Assembly (NCBI GenBank): GCA_028064945.1
Contig: JAPTWQ010000081.1
Location: 1-47,940 of the forward strand
DNA from: Nitrospiraceae bacterium
GTDB lineage: Bacteria; Nitrospirota_A; Leptospirillia; Leptospirillales; Leptospirillaceae
Direction: 5' to 3'
Length of the DNA stretch: 47,940 nt
Shown: one piece after another, positions 40,089 to 47,940 of the stretch
Position numbering within the stretch: the stretch's first letter is position 1
Layout: every line of letters starts with the position of its first letter
Program-made: the position numbers and the translations under genes
The notes under the pieces: generated by a model
Told to the model about the DNA's origin: nothing
Database searches by the model: none
What the model saw: the letters and a program-made list of their open reading frames with translations, nothing else

Positions 40089-41282
40089 ATGGCCAAAATG
40101 CTGATAGCAGCCAGGGGATGGCCGGGATTGGCTGCGGCCATTACGGCTCATCGCCGAGGTTACGATTGCCGGCTCATTTACGAGGATGCTCCTTCCACAG
40201 GGAGGCTTCTGGGGGATTCCGGCCCTCTTTCCTCATGGCTTTCCGGTATGGGGATTTCGTTTGAGGACAGTTTTTTTCAGAAGAACATTCCATCTCTTCT
40301 CTATACGGGGGAGAGATGGGAACTTCTGGGGATCTATAATGTTCTGACCGAAGCCCATTTGGCAGAAAAAAATCGCTTTTATCATGATTTAAAACCGATT
40401 GACACTCCACTTTTTCAAAAAGTCCGCAATGATCTCAGTCAATCTTTTGAAAGAGCGGAACACTATCACTCTTTTGCAGGGAAGACCCTGGGCTGGTTCC
40501 GTTCTCCCGTCAGAAAAGCAAAACGCCTTCTCCTGAAACACAAGGTTTTGAAAAATATCCATTCCATCTTCGACTGGGAGCCTCTTTTTTTTGCACTTGA
40601 ATCTGCAATGGGGTTTTCAGAAAAGGACTGCCTGACGGTGCAGCGTATTGTTCTGAGCCTTTTTCTGGGGCAACTCCATCATGTGAATGAAGCGGCCCTT
40701 TTTGAGAAACTTCTTTCGGATGCAACCAGACTGGGCATTCGTGTTGAAAAAGCAGGCTCCGCTCCGATTGAGATCCAAAAGGAAGGAGGTCGCGGCTTTA
40801 TCGATTCCCAAACGAATGAACGGTTTGACCGGGTTCTGGATCTATCCTCTTCCTGTCACCCTAGAGGGGGGGAAAGGATGGAGATCCGGATCCCTTGCCT
40901 CCTTTATCCGGAACTTTGGCCTGATATGATCCTGATTCCGGGAGGGGGCTCCCAAAAGCCCTTTTTTCTGGAAGTTTTGGACAAACAAGAGCAGGATCTT
41001 GTTGCCAAGGTTCACTTTTCAGGCCCATCAGAATCCGTTCTGTCCAAGCTTTCCGACCTGTTTCATTCAGAACCTGGGGAAATGGTCGTGGGGAAAATTC
41101 CTGAGGATGCGAGGCCAATCCTCTCCCTTGAAGGGCGTTCTCCCCACTTTCGTCGATCAGGGCCCTATGCGTTTCGGGACGGAACCTTTTCTCTTTTAAC
41201 GGATCCGTCCATGCTGCCTTTTTTCGGGGAGGACTGGGTGGTATCGCTTTATGAATCTCTTCCCAACCTCAAAAAAACCTGA
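40089..41282 (+). CDS. Flavoprotein-like protein with altered nucleotide-binding loop, function unknown
   Basis: 397 residues. The N-terminus resembles the FAD/NAD-binding start of phytoene-desaturase or amine-oxidase-like proteins: a beta strand (KMLIA), a loop A8-R-G10-W-P-G13 where GxGxxG is usual, helix LAAAITAHRRG, a second strand ending in an acidic residue (LIYED) and a TGRLLGD segment like the GGR motif. The first glycine of the loop is Ala. The middle (about 90-200) is helical and basic. Near the C-terminus GPYAFRDGTFSLLTDPS differs from the usual FAD-closing motif. I cannot name a function or prove cofactor binding. The ribosome site is weak (CCAGG). It is 20 bases after ndk. Confidence 0.7.
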   Translation: MAKMLIAARGWPGLAAAITAHRRGYDCRLIYEDAPSTGRLLGDSGPLSSWLSGMGISFEDSFFQKNIPSLLYTGERWELLGIYNVLTEAHLAEKNRFYHDLKPIDTPLFQKVRNDLSQSFERAEHYHSFAGKTLGWFRSPVRKAKRLLLKHKVLKNIHSIFDWEPLFFALESAMGFSEKDCLTVQRIVLSLFLGQLHHVNEAALFEKLLSDATRLGIRVEKAGSAPIEIQKEGGRGFIDSQTNERFDRVLDLSSSCHPRGGERMEIRIPCLLYPELWPDMILIPGGGSQKPFFLEVLDKQEQDLVAKVHFSGPSESVLSKLSDLFHSEPGEMVVGKIPEDARPILSLEGRSPHFRRSGPYAFRDGTFSLLTDPSMLPFFGEDWVVSLYESLPNLKKT

Positions 41283-41621
41283 TTATCCGCTTGTTCCTTA
41301 ATGTTTTTCCTGCCAAGACCTGTCCGTTCATTTAAGGACCTGTCTTCTGAAAATCCCATGGTTGGCCGTAATTGCTTGACAATATAGTCCGGGGGCCTAT
41401 ACGATTCTTCCTTGAGAGATTTGTCTCCGCTCCCTGACTGCCAGCCGGTTTTGATCAATCCCTCCGGTATAAGGATGTTCTCCCAGACAGAGGTATGGCA
41501 CAATCGTCCTGTTGTTTTCTGCGGAATCGTTATTCTGTGAGGGATCTTTTGATCCGTCTTGGGGGATTGGCTTGTCCTGGAGGCGAATGTTCAAGAGTAA
41601 TCATTTTTTGAAGGAGATTTG
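41283..41621 (+). other. Leader region of tyrS (no gene)
   Basis: 339 bases. It holds a direct repeat GACCTGTC near 41320-41345, a strong promoter at 41376-41403, and a leader of about 210 bases with a small hairpin GGATC (41542-41546) / GATCC (41551-41555). I looked for a T-box (the conserved AGGGTGG-type sequence) and did not find one. GAAGGAG precedes the tyrS ATG. Confidence 0.5.
41376..41403 (+). promoter_or_regulatory. Sigma-70-type promoter for tyrS
   Basis: TTGACA at 41376-41381, 16-base spacer, TATACG at 41398-41403. Transcription would begin near 41410, about 210 bases before the tyrS start. Confidence 0.65.
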
Positions 41622-42815
41622 ATGACTGCACCAGAGCGTGTTTCTCAATCGGAGGCCATGGAGATTCTTCTTCGGGGTGTTTCAAATATTCATCATGCTG
41701 AAGATCTGGCTACAAAACAGGCACATTTCCTTAAAACAGGGACCCCGCTCCGCATCAAGGCCGGATTTGATCCAACCGCTCCTGACCTTCATCTCGGACA
41801 TTTTGTCCTCCTCAAGAAACTACGGGAGTTTCAGGACCTCGGTCATCAGGTCCTTTTTCTCATTGGGGACTTTACGGCGATGATCGGAGATCCGACCGGT
41901 CGATCGGAGCTTCGGAAGCCTTTGACCCGGGAACAGATTCTTGAGAACTCAAAAACCTATACAAATCAGGTATTCCGGGTTCTTGATCCAGCCAGGACAG
42001 AGGTTTTGTACAATAGCTCCTGGATGAGCGAGATCGGGGTCGAGGGGATGATCCGGCTGGCGGCAAAAGAAACCGTTGCCCGTTTCCTTGAGCGGGATGA
42101 TTTCAGCCAGAGGATGACAAAAGGGCTTCCCATTTTTCTTCATGAACTTCTCTACCCTTTGATTCAGGGCTATGACTCTGTCGCGATGAGAGCAGACGTC
42201 GAGCTCGGGGGAACGGATCAGCTCTTCAATCTACTCGTTGGCCGGGACTTGATGAGGAATCATGAAATGTCTCCACAGGTGGTCATGACCATGCCTCTGT
42301 TGGTCGGTCTTGATGGAGAAAGGAAAATGAGCAAGAGTCTGAAAAATGCCATCGGTCTCCTTGATGGTCCGGATGAAATGTTTGGAAAAGTGATGTCCAT
42401 ACCCGATTCGTTGATGGCTGACTGGATGACTCTTCTGACGGATCTTCCCCTCTCGCTCCTGTCGGGACATCCAAGAGATGCAAAAATGGCTTTGGCTTCA
42501 GCGATTGTGGGACGCTTTCATGGCCGGGAAACTGCGGATCTGTCCAGGGAAAATTTTATCAGGACTTTTTCGAGGAGAGAGACTCCACTCGAGATGCCGG
42601 AATTCTTTCTTGAAGAACCGTTTCCCCTGAAGCTTTCGACCATTATGGTGAAGGTTGGCGCGGCTCCCAGCGAGTCGAAGGCAAAGCAGCTGATTCAACA
42701 AAAATCAGTGGATATTGACGGAACGACTGTCGTCGATCCCTTTCATGTGATGCAATCTGCGGGCTTTCAGATGAGAGTCGGAAAACGTTTCCATTGCAGG
42801 GTTCTAAAATCATGA
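41622..42815 (+). CDS. tyrS: Tyrosyl-tRNA synthetase
   Basis: 397 residues, class I synthetase that charges tRNA-Tyr. The HIGH-type motif is HLGH at 57-60, the KMSKS loop is exact at 235-239, and the C-terminal S4 RNA-binding domain is seen in SESKAKQLIQQKSVDIDG. GFDPTAPDLHLGH and YPLIQGYDSVAMRADVELGGTDQLFNLLVGRD mark the TyrZ-like bacterial branch. The ATG at 41622 has GGAG 5 bases upstream; a TTG one codon earlier is possible. The stop overlaps the RND adaptor start (ATGA), so a metal-pump gene set appears to follow in the same message. Confidence 0.97.
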   Translation: MTAPERVSQSEAMEILLRGVSNIHHAEDLATKQAHFLKTGTPLRIKAGFDPTAPDLHLGHFVLLKKLREFQDLGHQVLFLIGDFTAMIGDPTGRSELRKPLTREQILENSKTYTNQVFRVLDPARTEVLYNSSWMSEIGVEGMIRLAAKETVARFLERDDFSQRMTKGLPIFLHELLYPLIQGYDSVAMRADVELGGTDQLFNLLVGRDLMRNHEMSPQVVMTMPLLVGLDGERKMSKSLKNAIGLLDGPDEMFGKVMSIPDSLMADWMTLLTDLPLSLLSGHPRDAKMALASAIVGRFHGRETADLSRENFIRTFSRRETPLEMPEFFLEEPFPLKLSTIMVKVGAAPSESKAKQLIQQKSVDIDGTTVVDPFHVMQSAGFQMRVGKRFHCRVLKS

Positions 42816-43927
42816 CTCCAATCCTTACCGCTCGGAAGCGTTCAATTTTAACCTTTCCGGGACCAATCGTTTTTTTAATGGCGTTGATCCTATTTTTTCC
42901 GGGGAATGAAACAGTGTATGCGCTTGAGGCCGGAGAGGTTTCCCTGCCGGAGGATACCATATCGAAGCTTTCGATCGAGTCGCACCTCTACCATCAGGAG
43001 CTTGGGAAGAAATCCCTGTCGGTCTATGGCGTTGCCCAGGTTGCGGATGATCGGGTTTCCGATGTGACCGTTCCTGTTCTTGGACTCGGTGCCCAGGTGG
43101 CAGGCCATGTTCATGGGGTTTATGCGGATTTTGGGGACTTTGTCCGAAAGGGCCAGCCACTGGTCCGGATTTATAGTCCGGATTATATCGATGCCCAGGC
43201 AGCCTATCTTGGAGCCATTGCTCTCTTGAAAGCCTCTCCAGGGGATTCGGCTTCTCTGGCCGTGGTCGCTTCGGCGACTGAGCGGCTCAGAAATATGGGG
43301 GTCTCCGCTCATGAGATCCAGGCCCTCAAGCGATCAGGACATCCCCACCGGGAGCAGGTTATCCACTCCCAGATCAATGGGGTTGTTTTGGTCAAAAATG
43401 TGGTCAAGGGGCAGACGATCACGGCGGGACAAAGGCTTTTTGAGATTGGGAATATCGATGTCATCAGAATCAACGGACATGTGCCTCAGGAGATGGTCCA
43501 CCGGATTCATCTTGGCGATCCCCTTAAGGTGTTTCTTCCCGATGGGGAAAAAAACGTTTCCGGGCATGTTGTCTACATTAGCCCTGTTGAAGATCCGGTG
43601 ACCCGTACTGTTCTGGTCAGGGGGCTATTCCCCAATCGTCCTCTCAGGATTCGTCCGGGGATGTTTGTGACGATGAAGATCGGTCTGTCGGGGAGTACTC
43701 CCCGATTCTGGCTACCGCGCCGGGCGGTTTATCTGGTCAGTGGACGATCTGTTGTTTTTACAGAAAACACTCCTGGTCATTTTCACATGGTTCCTGTCAA
43801 AAGGGGGAACGCTTGGGCCGGACGAGTTCCTGTCAGCGGTCCATTTCCTCCATCCCCCATGATCGTTGACCAGAATGGATATTGGGTCAAGGCGCAGTTT
43901 GAACGCATGAAGAAATCGGGAAACTGA
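42812..43927 (+). CDS. RND periplasmic adaptor (CusB/CzcB type)
   Basis: 371 residues. A signal peptide or anchor (IVFLMALILFFPG) precedes the periplasmic part. Membrane-fusion features: a GLGAQVAGHVHGVYADFGDFVRKGQPLVRIYSPDYIDAQAAYL lipoyl half with the CusB-like YSPDYIDAQ, a short helical hairpin, the second half (INGVVLVKNVVKGQTITAGQRLFEIG), and beta-barrel domains with GHVVYISPVEDPVTRTVLVR and RPGMFV. The N-terminal methionine cluster that binds copper in E. coli CusB is not evident. The ATG at 42812 overlaps the tyrS stop by four bases. The pump gene follows after 2 bases. No outer-membrane channel gene is adjacent. Confidence 0.9.
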   Translation: MTPILTARKRSILTFPGPIVFLMALILFFPGNETVYALEAGEVSLPEDTISKLSIESHLYHQELGKKSLSVYGVAQVADDRVSDVTVPVLGLGAQVAGHVHGVYADFGDFVRKGQPLVRIYSPDYIDAQAAYLGAIALLKASPGDSASLAVVASATERLRNMGVSAHEIQALKRSGHPHREQVIHSQINGVVLVKNVVKGQTITAGQRLFEIGNIDVIRINGHVPQEMVHRIHLGDPLKVFLPDGEKNVSGHVVYISPVEDPVTRTVLVRGLFPNRPLRIRPGMFVTMKIGLSGSTPRFWLPRRAVYLVSGRSVVFTENTPGHFHMVPVKRGNAWAGRVPVSGPFPPSPMIVDQNGYWVKAQFERMKKSGN

Positions 43928-43929
43928 GG

Positions 43930-46900
43930 GTGTCCAGGCGATATTTCAGCTGGGTTCTCGAGAACCGGTTCCTGATTTTTGCAATGGCTCTTTTTATCCT
44001 GGGGGCCGGGATCCTTTCCATCCGTCAACTCACAGTGGATGCCTTGCCGGATGTGGCTCCGGTCTCTGTAACGATTCTGACCGAGGTTCCCGGCATGGCT
44101 CCTGTGGAAGTTGAGCGTCAGGTGACCAATACCATCGAGATGGTTATGAACGGTATTCCTGGTGTTGTCAGAATCCGTTCAAAGACGCTGTTCGGCCTTT
44201 CGCAAGTCACGGTGCTATTTCGTCCGGATGTGGATATCTATCGGGCGAGATCCCAGATGATGGAGCGGTTGTCCGAAACCCGGGGCTCCCTTCCTTCCGG
44301 AGTCTCTCCCACTTTGGGGGCCGTATCGACCCCGACAGGAATTATTTATCGCTATACCCTTGAAGGGCAGGGGAAGGATCTGATGCAGCTCCGGACCCTT
44401 CAGGACTGGGTGGTCAAACGTCAGCTTCTGACCGTTCATGGGGTTGCGGGAGTTCTGTCCTACGGAGGATACGTCAAAGGTTATTTCGTCAATATCGATC
44501 CCCATAAACTTCTTGCCCACCATTTGACTTTTTCTCAGGTTCTCCCGGTTTTTTCTGCCAACAACGAAAATGTTGGTGGAGGGTTCGTCAATACAGGAGG
44601 AGAGACCTATCTTGTCAGGGGGGTTGGTCGACTGATTGGACGAAAGGATCTTGAGCGTCTGGTGGTCTCTTATGACAATGGAATTCCAGTCCGGATCAGT
44701 GACATTGCCCAGGTTGAGATCTCTCCGGAGGTTCGAAGGGGGGCCGCCCTTCTGGACGGAAGGGAGGTTGTGAAGGGGTCGGTGATCATGCTTCGGGGAG
44801 AGAATGCCCTCAAGACGCTTGACCGGATCAACAAGAAAGTTGAGGAAATCAATAGCCATCTTCTTCCCCCCGGTGTGAAAATTGTTCCCTTTTCCCAGGC
44901 AGCACCACTGATCACATCGGCTATCAGGACCGTTGTTCACTCTCTTCTCGAGGGCTCTGTCCTCGTTCTTTTGGTTCTGGTCCTTTTCCTTGGTCGTCCT
45001 GGCGCATCCCTTGTTGTGGCTTTGACGTTGCCAATGTCAATCCTGATGACCTTTCTGGTCATGAGCCGGATTCATCTGACCGCAGACCTGATGAGTCTTG
45101 GCGGGATTGTGATCGGCATTGGCATGATGGTTGATGGATCGATTGTGATGGTCGAGAATATGGAACACCTTTTTCCCCAGGGTGGGGAAGGAATCCCCCC
45201 ATGGGAGATCCGTGATGCCGCCCTTGAGGTTTTTCGTCCGATTCTCTTTGCAATTGCGATTATTGCTGCCGTCTTTCTCCCCATCCTTTACCTTCCGGGT
45301 ATACCCGGGAAGATGTTTTCTCCCATGGCAAAAGCCATTCTGATTTGTCTCGGGGCCTCTCTCTTTTTGACAATGACACTGGTTCCCCCACTGATGACGT
45401 TTGTACGGGGGCGGCAGGATGGACTCCTGGCGCGTTTGGGTGAATGGATCTTTCAGAGGGTCAAGCGCGGATATGGAAAGATTTTGGCGGTCTCCCTCAG
45501 GTATCGTTGGTGGGTATTGGCTACCGGAGCGTTGACGATTCTTTTGGGGGGAGTCGCCCTCTCAAGGATTGGAACAGAGTTTATCCCTGTTCTGGATGAG
45601 GGATCTCTCCTGATTATTGCGGATTTGTGGCCTTCCGCCTCGATGGATGAGACGGCCAATGCCAGCAGGGTCATCGATACGATTCTTCACCGGTATCCGG
45701 AGGTTGAGCTTGATCAGGCCAGAATAGGACGGGCACAGTCCGGAACGGATACAGATGTTCCTTCCCATGCGGAGATTTATGTCAAGCTCAAGGACCGTTC
45801 CTTGTGGCCGGCTAAAATGACGAAGGAAAAGCTGGTTTCCCAAGTGGAAAAATCCCTGACCCAGGCTCTTCCGTCCGTCTCATTCGATATATCCCAGCCC
45901 ATTGAGGAGCGGATAGACGAGATGGTCTCCGGCGTCAAGGCGCAGGTTGCCATCAGGATTTATGGGGACGACCTTGATGCTCTTGCCACCTATGGAAACA
46001 GGATTTCTCAAGGGATTTCCGGAGTCAGGGGCGTTCACGATGTCACTGTTCAGCGGATCATGGGGCAACCGAATATCATTATCAGAGTGAAGCGGAGGGC
46101 ACTCTTCCGGTCGGGGCTGTCCGTTTCGGACATTTTAGGGATTGTTCAGCAGGGGATTGGTCCGGATGGTGTGGTTACACAGGTCTTGAAAGGGGTCAGG
46201 CGAATCAATGTTCACATTCGCCTGCAGAAACCTTTCAGGGATTCGATGGAGAGCATTCGGTCCATTCCGGTTTTGACGCCAACAGGCCTTGTCCTGACAC
46301 TAGGGTCGGTTGCGACGGTCACCAGGGAGATCGGCCCCTCAAGAGTTTTTCATGAAGGGGGGAACCGGTTGCTGATGGTTCAGTTCAATATCCGCGGCCG
46401 CTCGACAAGCCATGTTGTTCAGGAAATACGCAATCTGATCCGTCTTCATATGGCGCCGCCACTCGGGATGAGAATCTCTTATGCCGGTGAATTCCAGAAC
46501 ACCCAGATCACAATGGATCGGCTCAAGATTTTGGTGCCGCTCACCTTAATGATAGTTTTTATGTTACTTTACTGGAATTTCAGGTCTTTATCCTATTCAT
46601 TCCTGATTCTCCTGAATATTCCCTTTTCTCTGTCAGGGGGTGTACTCGCTCTCCTGTTGTCTCATGAATATCTATCCATTCCGGCTTCGATCGGATTTAT
46701 TGCCCTGTTTGGAGTTGCTGTCCAGAATGGAGTTCTTCTTCTATCTTTTGCCAAGGACGCAAGGGAGAAAGGAGAGGGGGTTTATGAGGCTATTGTAGAG
46801 GCGGGAAACAGGAGGGTCAGGCCCGTTCTGATGACAGCCTTGGTTGGCGGACTGGGCATTCTGCCCCTCCTTCTCTCCCATGAGACAGGTGCCAACATCC

Positions 46901-47031
46901 AGCGTCCGCTAGCGGCTGTTGTCATGGGAGGGCTGGTCAGTTCAACGGCTATGACACTTTTGGTTTTGCCTGCTATTTTTTCGATTGTTTTTGCTCCCAG
47001 GGAGAAATTCGAAAAAACCGGACATGTGTAA
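43930..47031 (+). CDS. Heavy-metal RND efflux pump (CzcA/CusA family)
   Basis: 1033 residues, the full HME-RND size, with 12 spans and two large periplasmic loops. It would export metal ions by proton antiport. The TM4 proton relay is GMMVDGSIVMVEN with D402 and E409; only one Asp occurs there, as in CusA, where CzcA has two. In the porter domain RIDEMVSGV (E664) resembles the NELISG pattern of divalent-ion CzcA rather than the Met of CusA. TM10-TM12 (PSVHD-type to GGLGILPLLLSHETGANIQRPLAAVVMGG) are intact. Substrate is therefore open. GTG at 43930 directly follows the adaptor stop (GAGG just upstream). The gene is complete. Confidence 0.93.
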   Translation: MSRRYFSWVLENRFLIFAMALFILGAGILSIRQLTVDALPDVAPVSVTILTEVPGMAPVEVERQVTNTIEMVMNGIPGVVRIRSKTLFGLSQVTVLFRPDVDIYRARSQMMERLSETRGSLPSGVSPTLGAVSTPTGIIYRYTLEGQGKDLMQLRTLQDWVVKRQLLTVHGVAGVLSYGGYVKGYFVNIDPHKLLAHHLTFSQVLPVFSANNENVGGGFVNTGGETYLVRGVGRLIGRKDLERLVVSYDNGIPVRISDIAQVEISPEVRRGAALLDGREVVKGSVIMLRGENALKTLDRINKKVEEINSHLLPPGVKIVPFSQAAPLITSAIRTVVHSLLEGSVLVLLVLVLFLGRPGASLVVALTLPMSILMTFLVMSRIHLTADLMSLGGIVIGIGMMVDGSIVMVENMEHLFPQGGEGIPPWEIRDAALEVFRPILFAIAIIAAVFLPILYLPGIPGKMFSPMAKAILICLGASLFLTMTLVPPLMTFVRGRQDGLLARLGEWIFQRVKRGYGKILAVSLRYRWWVLATGALTILLGGVALSRIGTEFIPVLDEGSLLIIADLWPSASMDETANASRVIDTILHRYPEVELDQARIGRAQSGTDTDVPSHAEIYVKLKDRSLWPAKMTKEKLVSQVEKSLTQALPSVSFDISQPIEERIDEMVSGVKAQVAIRIYGDDLDALATYGNRISQGISGVRGVHDVTVQRIMGQPNIIIRVKRRALFRSGLSVSDILGIVQQGIGPDGVVTQVLKGVRRINVHIRLQKPFRDSMESIRSIPVLTPTGLVLTLGSVATVTREIGPSRVFHEGGNRLLMVQFNIRGRSTSHVVQEIRNLIRLHMAPPLGMRISYAGEFQNTQITMDRLKILVPLTLMIVFMLLYWNFRSLSYSFLILLNIPFSLSGGVLALLLSHEYLSIPASIGFIALFGVAVQNGVLLLSFAKDAREKGEGVYEAIVEAGNRRVRPVLMTALVGGLGILPLLLSHETGANIQRPLAAVVMGGLVSSTAMTLLVLPAIFSIVFAPREKFEKTGHV

Positions 47032-47043
47032 CAGGGAGGATCA

Positions 47044-47766
47044 ATGACGAAGGATCGTAAGGCTGTTTTGATTCGCCATGTAGCATTTGAAGGACCTGGA
47101 ATCCTGTCCCCCATTCTGGCTTCAATGGGATTTTCCCAGAGGATTGTGGATGCCAGCGATGATGCCCTCTCCAGAGAGGATCCCGGGGATTTGCTGGTGG
47201 TTCTGGGAGGGCCGATCGGCGCGTATGATGACCGGGATTACCCTTTTCTGCTCGATGAAATGAAGCTGATTGAGCAATCTTTCAAAAAGGAAATTCCGTT
47301 CATCGGCATTTGTCTGGGGAGCCAGCTGGCCGCCAGGGTATTGGGCGCCAGGGTTTACCCGGGAAAGTCTAAAGAGATCGGGTGGGGCGAGGTTTCCCTG
47401 AGCAGTGAAGGTTTTCAGTCTCCATTGGGATGTGAGGGGGGGATTTATGGGGTGAAGGTGCTTCACTGGCATGGAGATACGTTCGATCTTCCTGCGGGAG
47501 CGTCGAGACTTGCCGAAACGAATGTCACTCCGAATCAGGCGTTTTCAGTCGGCAATAACCTATTGGCTTTGCAGTTCCATCTTGAGGCAACGGCCACAGA
47601 TCTGGAAAAATGGTTTGTCGGACATTCTTTTGAAATTTCCAAAACCGAAAGGGTGTCTGTCGGAGATTTGAGAAGGCAAACCGCGCTTTATGCCAAAACG
47701 TGCGAGAAGGCTGGAGAAGCTGTTTTTCGAAGTTTCCTGTCTCGTGCCGGATTCGGCGAAATATAG
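47044..47766 (+). CDS. Class I glutamine amidotransferase (GMP-synthase-like)
   Basis: 240 residues. It has the GATase-1 fold with VVLGGPIGAYDD near 53-64, nucleophile C90 in IGICLGSQLAARVLG, HWHGDTFDLPAG, and H179-x-E181 in ALQFHLEAT as the catalytic triad. No synthase domain is attached. Stand-alone members of this kind, such as those related to YfeJ, are mostly uncharacterised; the family also includes gamma-glutamyl peptide hydrolases. GGGAGG lies 4 bases before the ATG. It follows the RND pump by 12 bases and may be the last gene of the tyrS transcript. Role in metal resistance is unknown. Confidence 0.88.
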   Translation: MTKDRKAVLIRHVAFEGPGILSPILASMGFSQRIVDASDDALSREDPGDLLVVLGGPIGAYDDRDYPFLLDEMKLIEQSFKKEIPFIGICLGSQLAARVLGARVYPGKSKEIGWGEVSLSSEGFQSPLGCEGGIYGVKVLHWHGDTFDLPAGASRLAETNVTPNQAFSVGNNLLALQFHLEATATDLEKWFVGHSFEISKTERVSVGDLRRQTALYAKTCEKAGEAVFRSFLSRAGFGEI

Positions 47767-47846
47767 GATTTTTGCCGATCAATCCCATAATGGGTACTAC
47801 CTTCAGGGCTTTTTGACCCAAAAACCGAAATTGATTTTAAAACCGG

Positions 47847-47890
47847 CCCTCGCAAGAGGGGTAAAGAGAGGGAGCCTTCATTTTTGAAGG
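47847..47890 (+). terminator. Two adjacent hairpins after the amidotransferase gene
   Basis: CCCTC-GCAA-GAGGG (47847-47860, GNRA-type loop) and CCTTCA-TTTT-TGAAGG (47875-47890). Neither has a clear T-run after it on the plus strand. They may protect or end the transcript; CCCA-TAA-TGGG at about 47784 is a third, weaker stem. Confidence 0.4.
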
Positions 47891-47940
47891 GAAGGATTCC
47901 CCACCGCATCCCGATCTAATGGCCAGAAGAGGGAAAACCG

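Noticed and set aside
41404..41621. T-box riboswitch in the tyrS leader
   Set aside because: No AGGGTGG-type T-box sequence or convincing antiterminator/terminator pair was found; only a 5-bp hairpin is present.
1..47940. tRNA/rRNA genes, CRISPR arrays, insertion sequences, phage or defence genes
   Set aside because: No clover-leaf-like segments, regular short repeats with spacers, transposase motifs or phage-type genes were seen on either strand by reading; a tRNAscan or repeat search could still find weak cases.

Overview
The window is chromosomal DNA of a Gram-negative bacterium. It contains RND and HlyD-type periplasmic adaptors, a lipobox secretory protein, a cbb3-type oxidase cytochrome subunit and tightly packed genes, many starting with TTG or GTG. 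G+C content looks like the mid-50s percent by eye. My best guess at the source is a Leptospirillum-like Nitrospirota (acidophilic iron oxidiser). That rests on gene content and general recall, not on a search. I saw no rRNA, tRNA, CRISPR array, insertion sequence or phage gene.

Layout: (1) 1-7100, mostly minus strand. It holds the start of a DUF3443 lipoprotein, then the run folD - metF - panB - unknown 180-residue protein - xthA, read right to left. A plus-strand AlkD-like DNA glycosylase follows, then ygfA - folE on minus. Most of this is one-carbon folate supply and use: FolD and MetF interconvert C1-folates, PanB spends methylene-THF, FolE starts pterin synthesis and YgfA recycles 5-formyl-THF. 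(2) 7239-15760: a plus-strand SLC13-type carrier with RCK_C domains, then a seven-gene minus-strand run yebC - pheA - aroF - tyrA - aroA - cmk - plsC, which covers DAHP synthesis, the EPSP step and the Phe/Tyr branches, followed by CMP kinase and an acyltransferase. (3) 15761-19875: a gap of almost 1 kb, then an AaeB/AaeX/AaeA-like efflux set (FUSC protein, DUF1656 peptide, HlyD adaptor).

(4) 19876-31925 is the most distinctive block, a plus-strand run with overlapping or abutting genes: treZ - treY - a TreS-like protein with lost active-site residues - treS - glgE - maltokinase. TreY/TreZ release trehalose from alpha-glucan; TreS, maltokinase and GlgE return trehalose, as maltose and maltose-1-phosphate, to alpha-glucan. 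Together they make a two-way trehalose/glucan circuit. The TreS-like protein directly before treS keeps the family's length and C-terminal signatures but has Ala where the catalytic Asp nucleophile should be and Ala where the conserved His of the NH motif should be. It looks like a pseudoenzyme, possibly a partner subunit of TreS, and is the best candidate here for something undescribed.

(5) 32025-34315: an orphan CcoO/FixO-like cytochrome c gene with its own strong promoter, long leader and two hairpin terminators, then a DUF4010/MgtC-like membrane protein. (6) 34304-39564: ThiO-like oxidase on minus, then ugd - sfsA - uxs - flippase-like membrane protein on plus with overlapping ends, a UDP-glucuronate/UDP-xylose supply cluster. 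(7) 39652-47766: ndk, a flavoprotein-like protein with an altered nucleotide-binding loop, tyrS with its own promoter, a metal-type RND adaptor and pump (the adaptor overlaps the end of tyrS), and a class I glutamine amidotransferase. The window ends in a short non-coding stretch with several hairpins.
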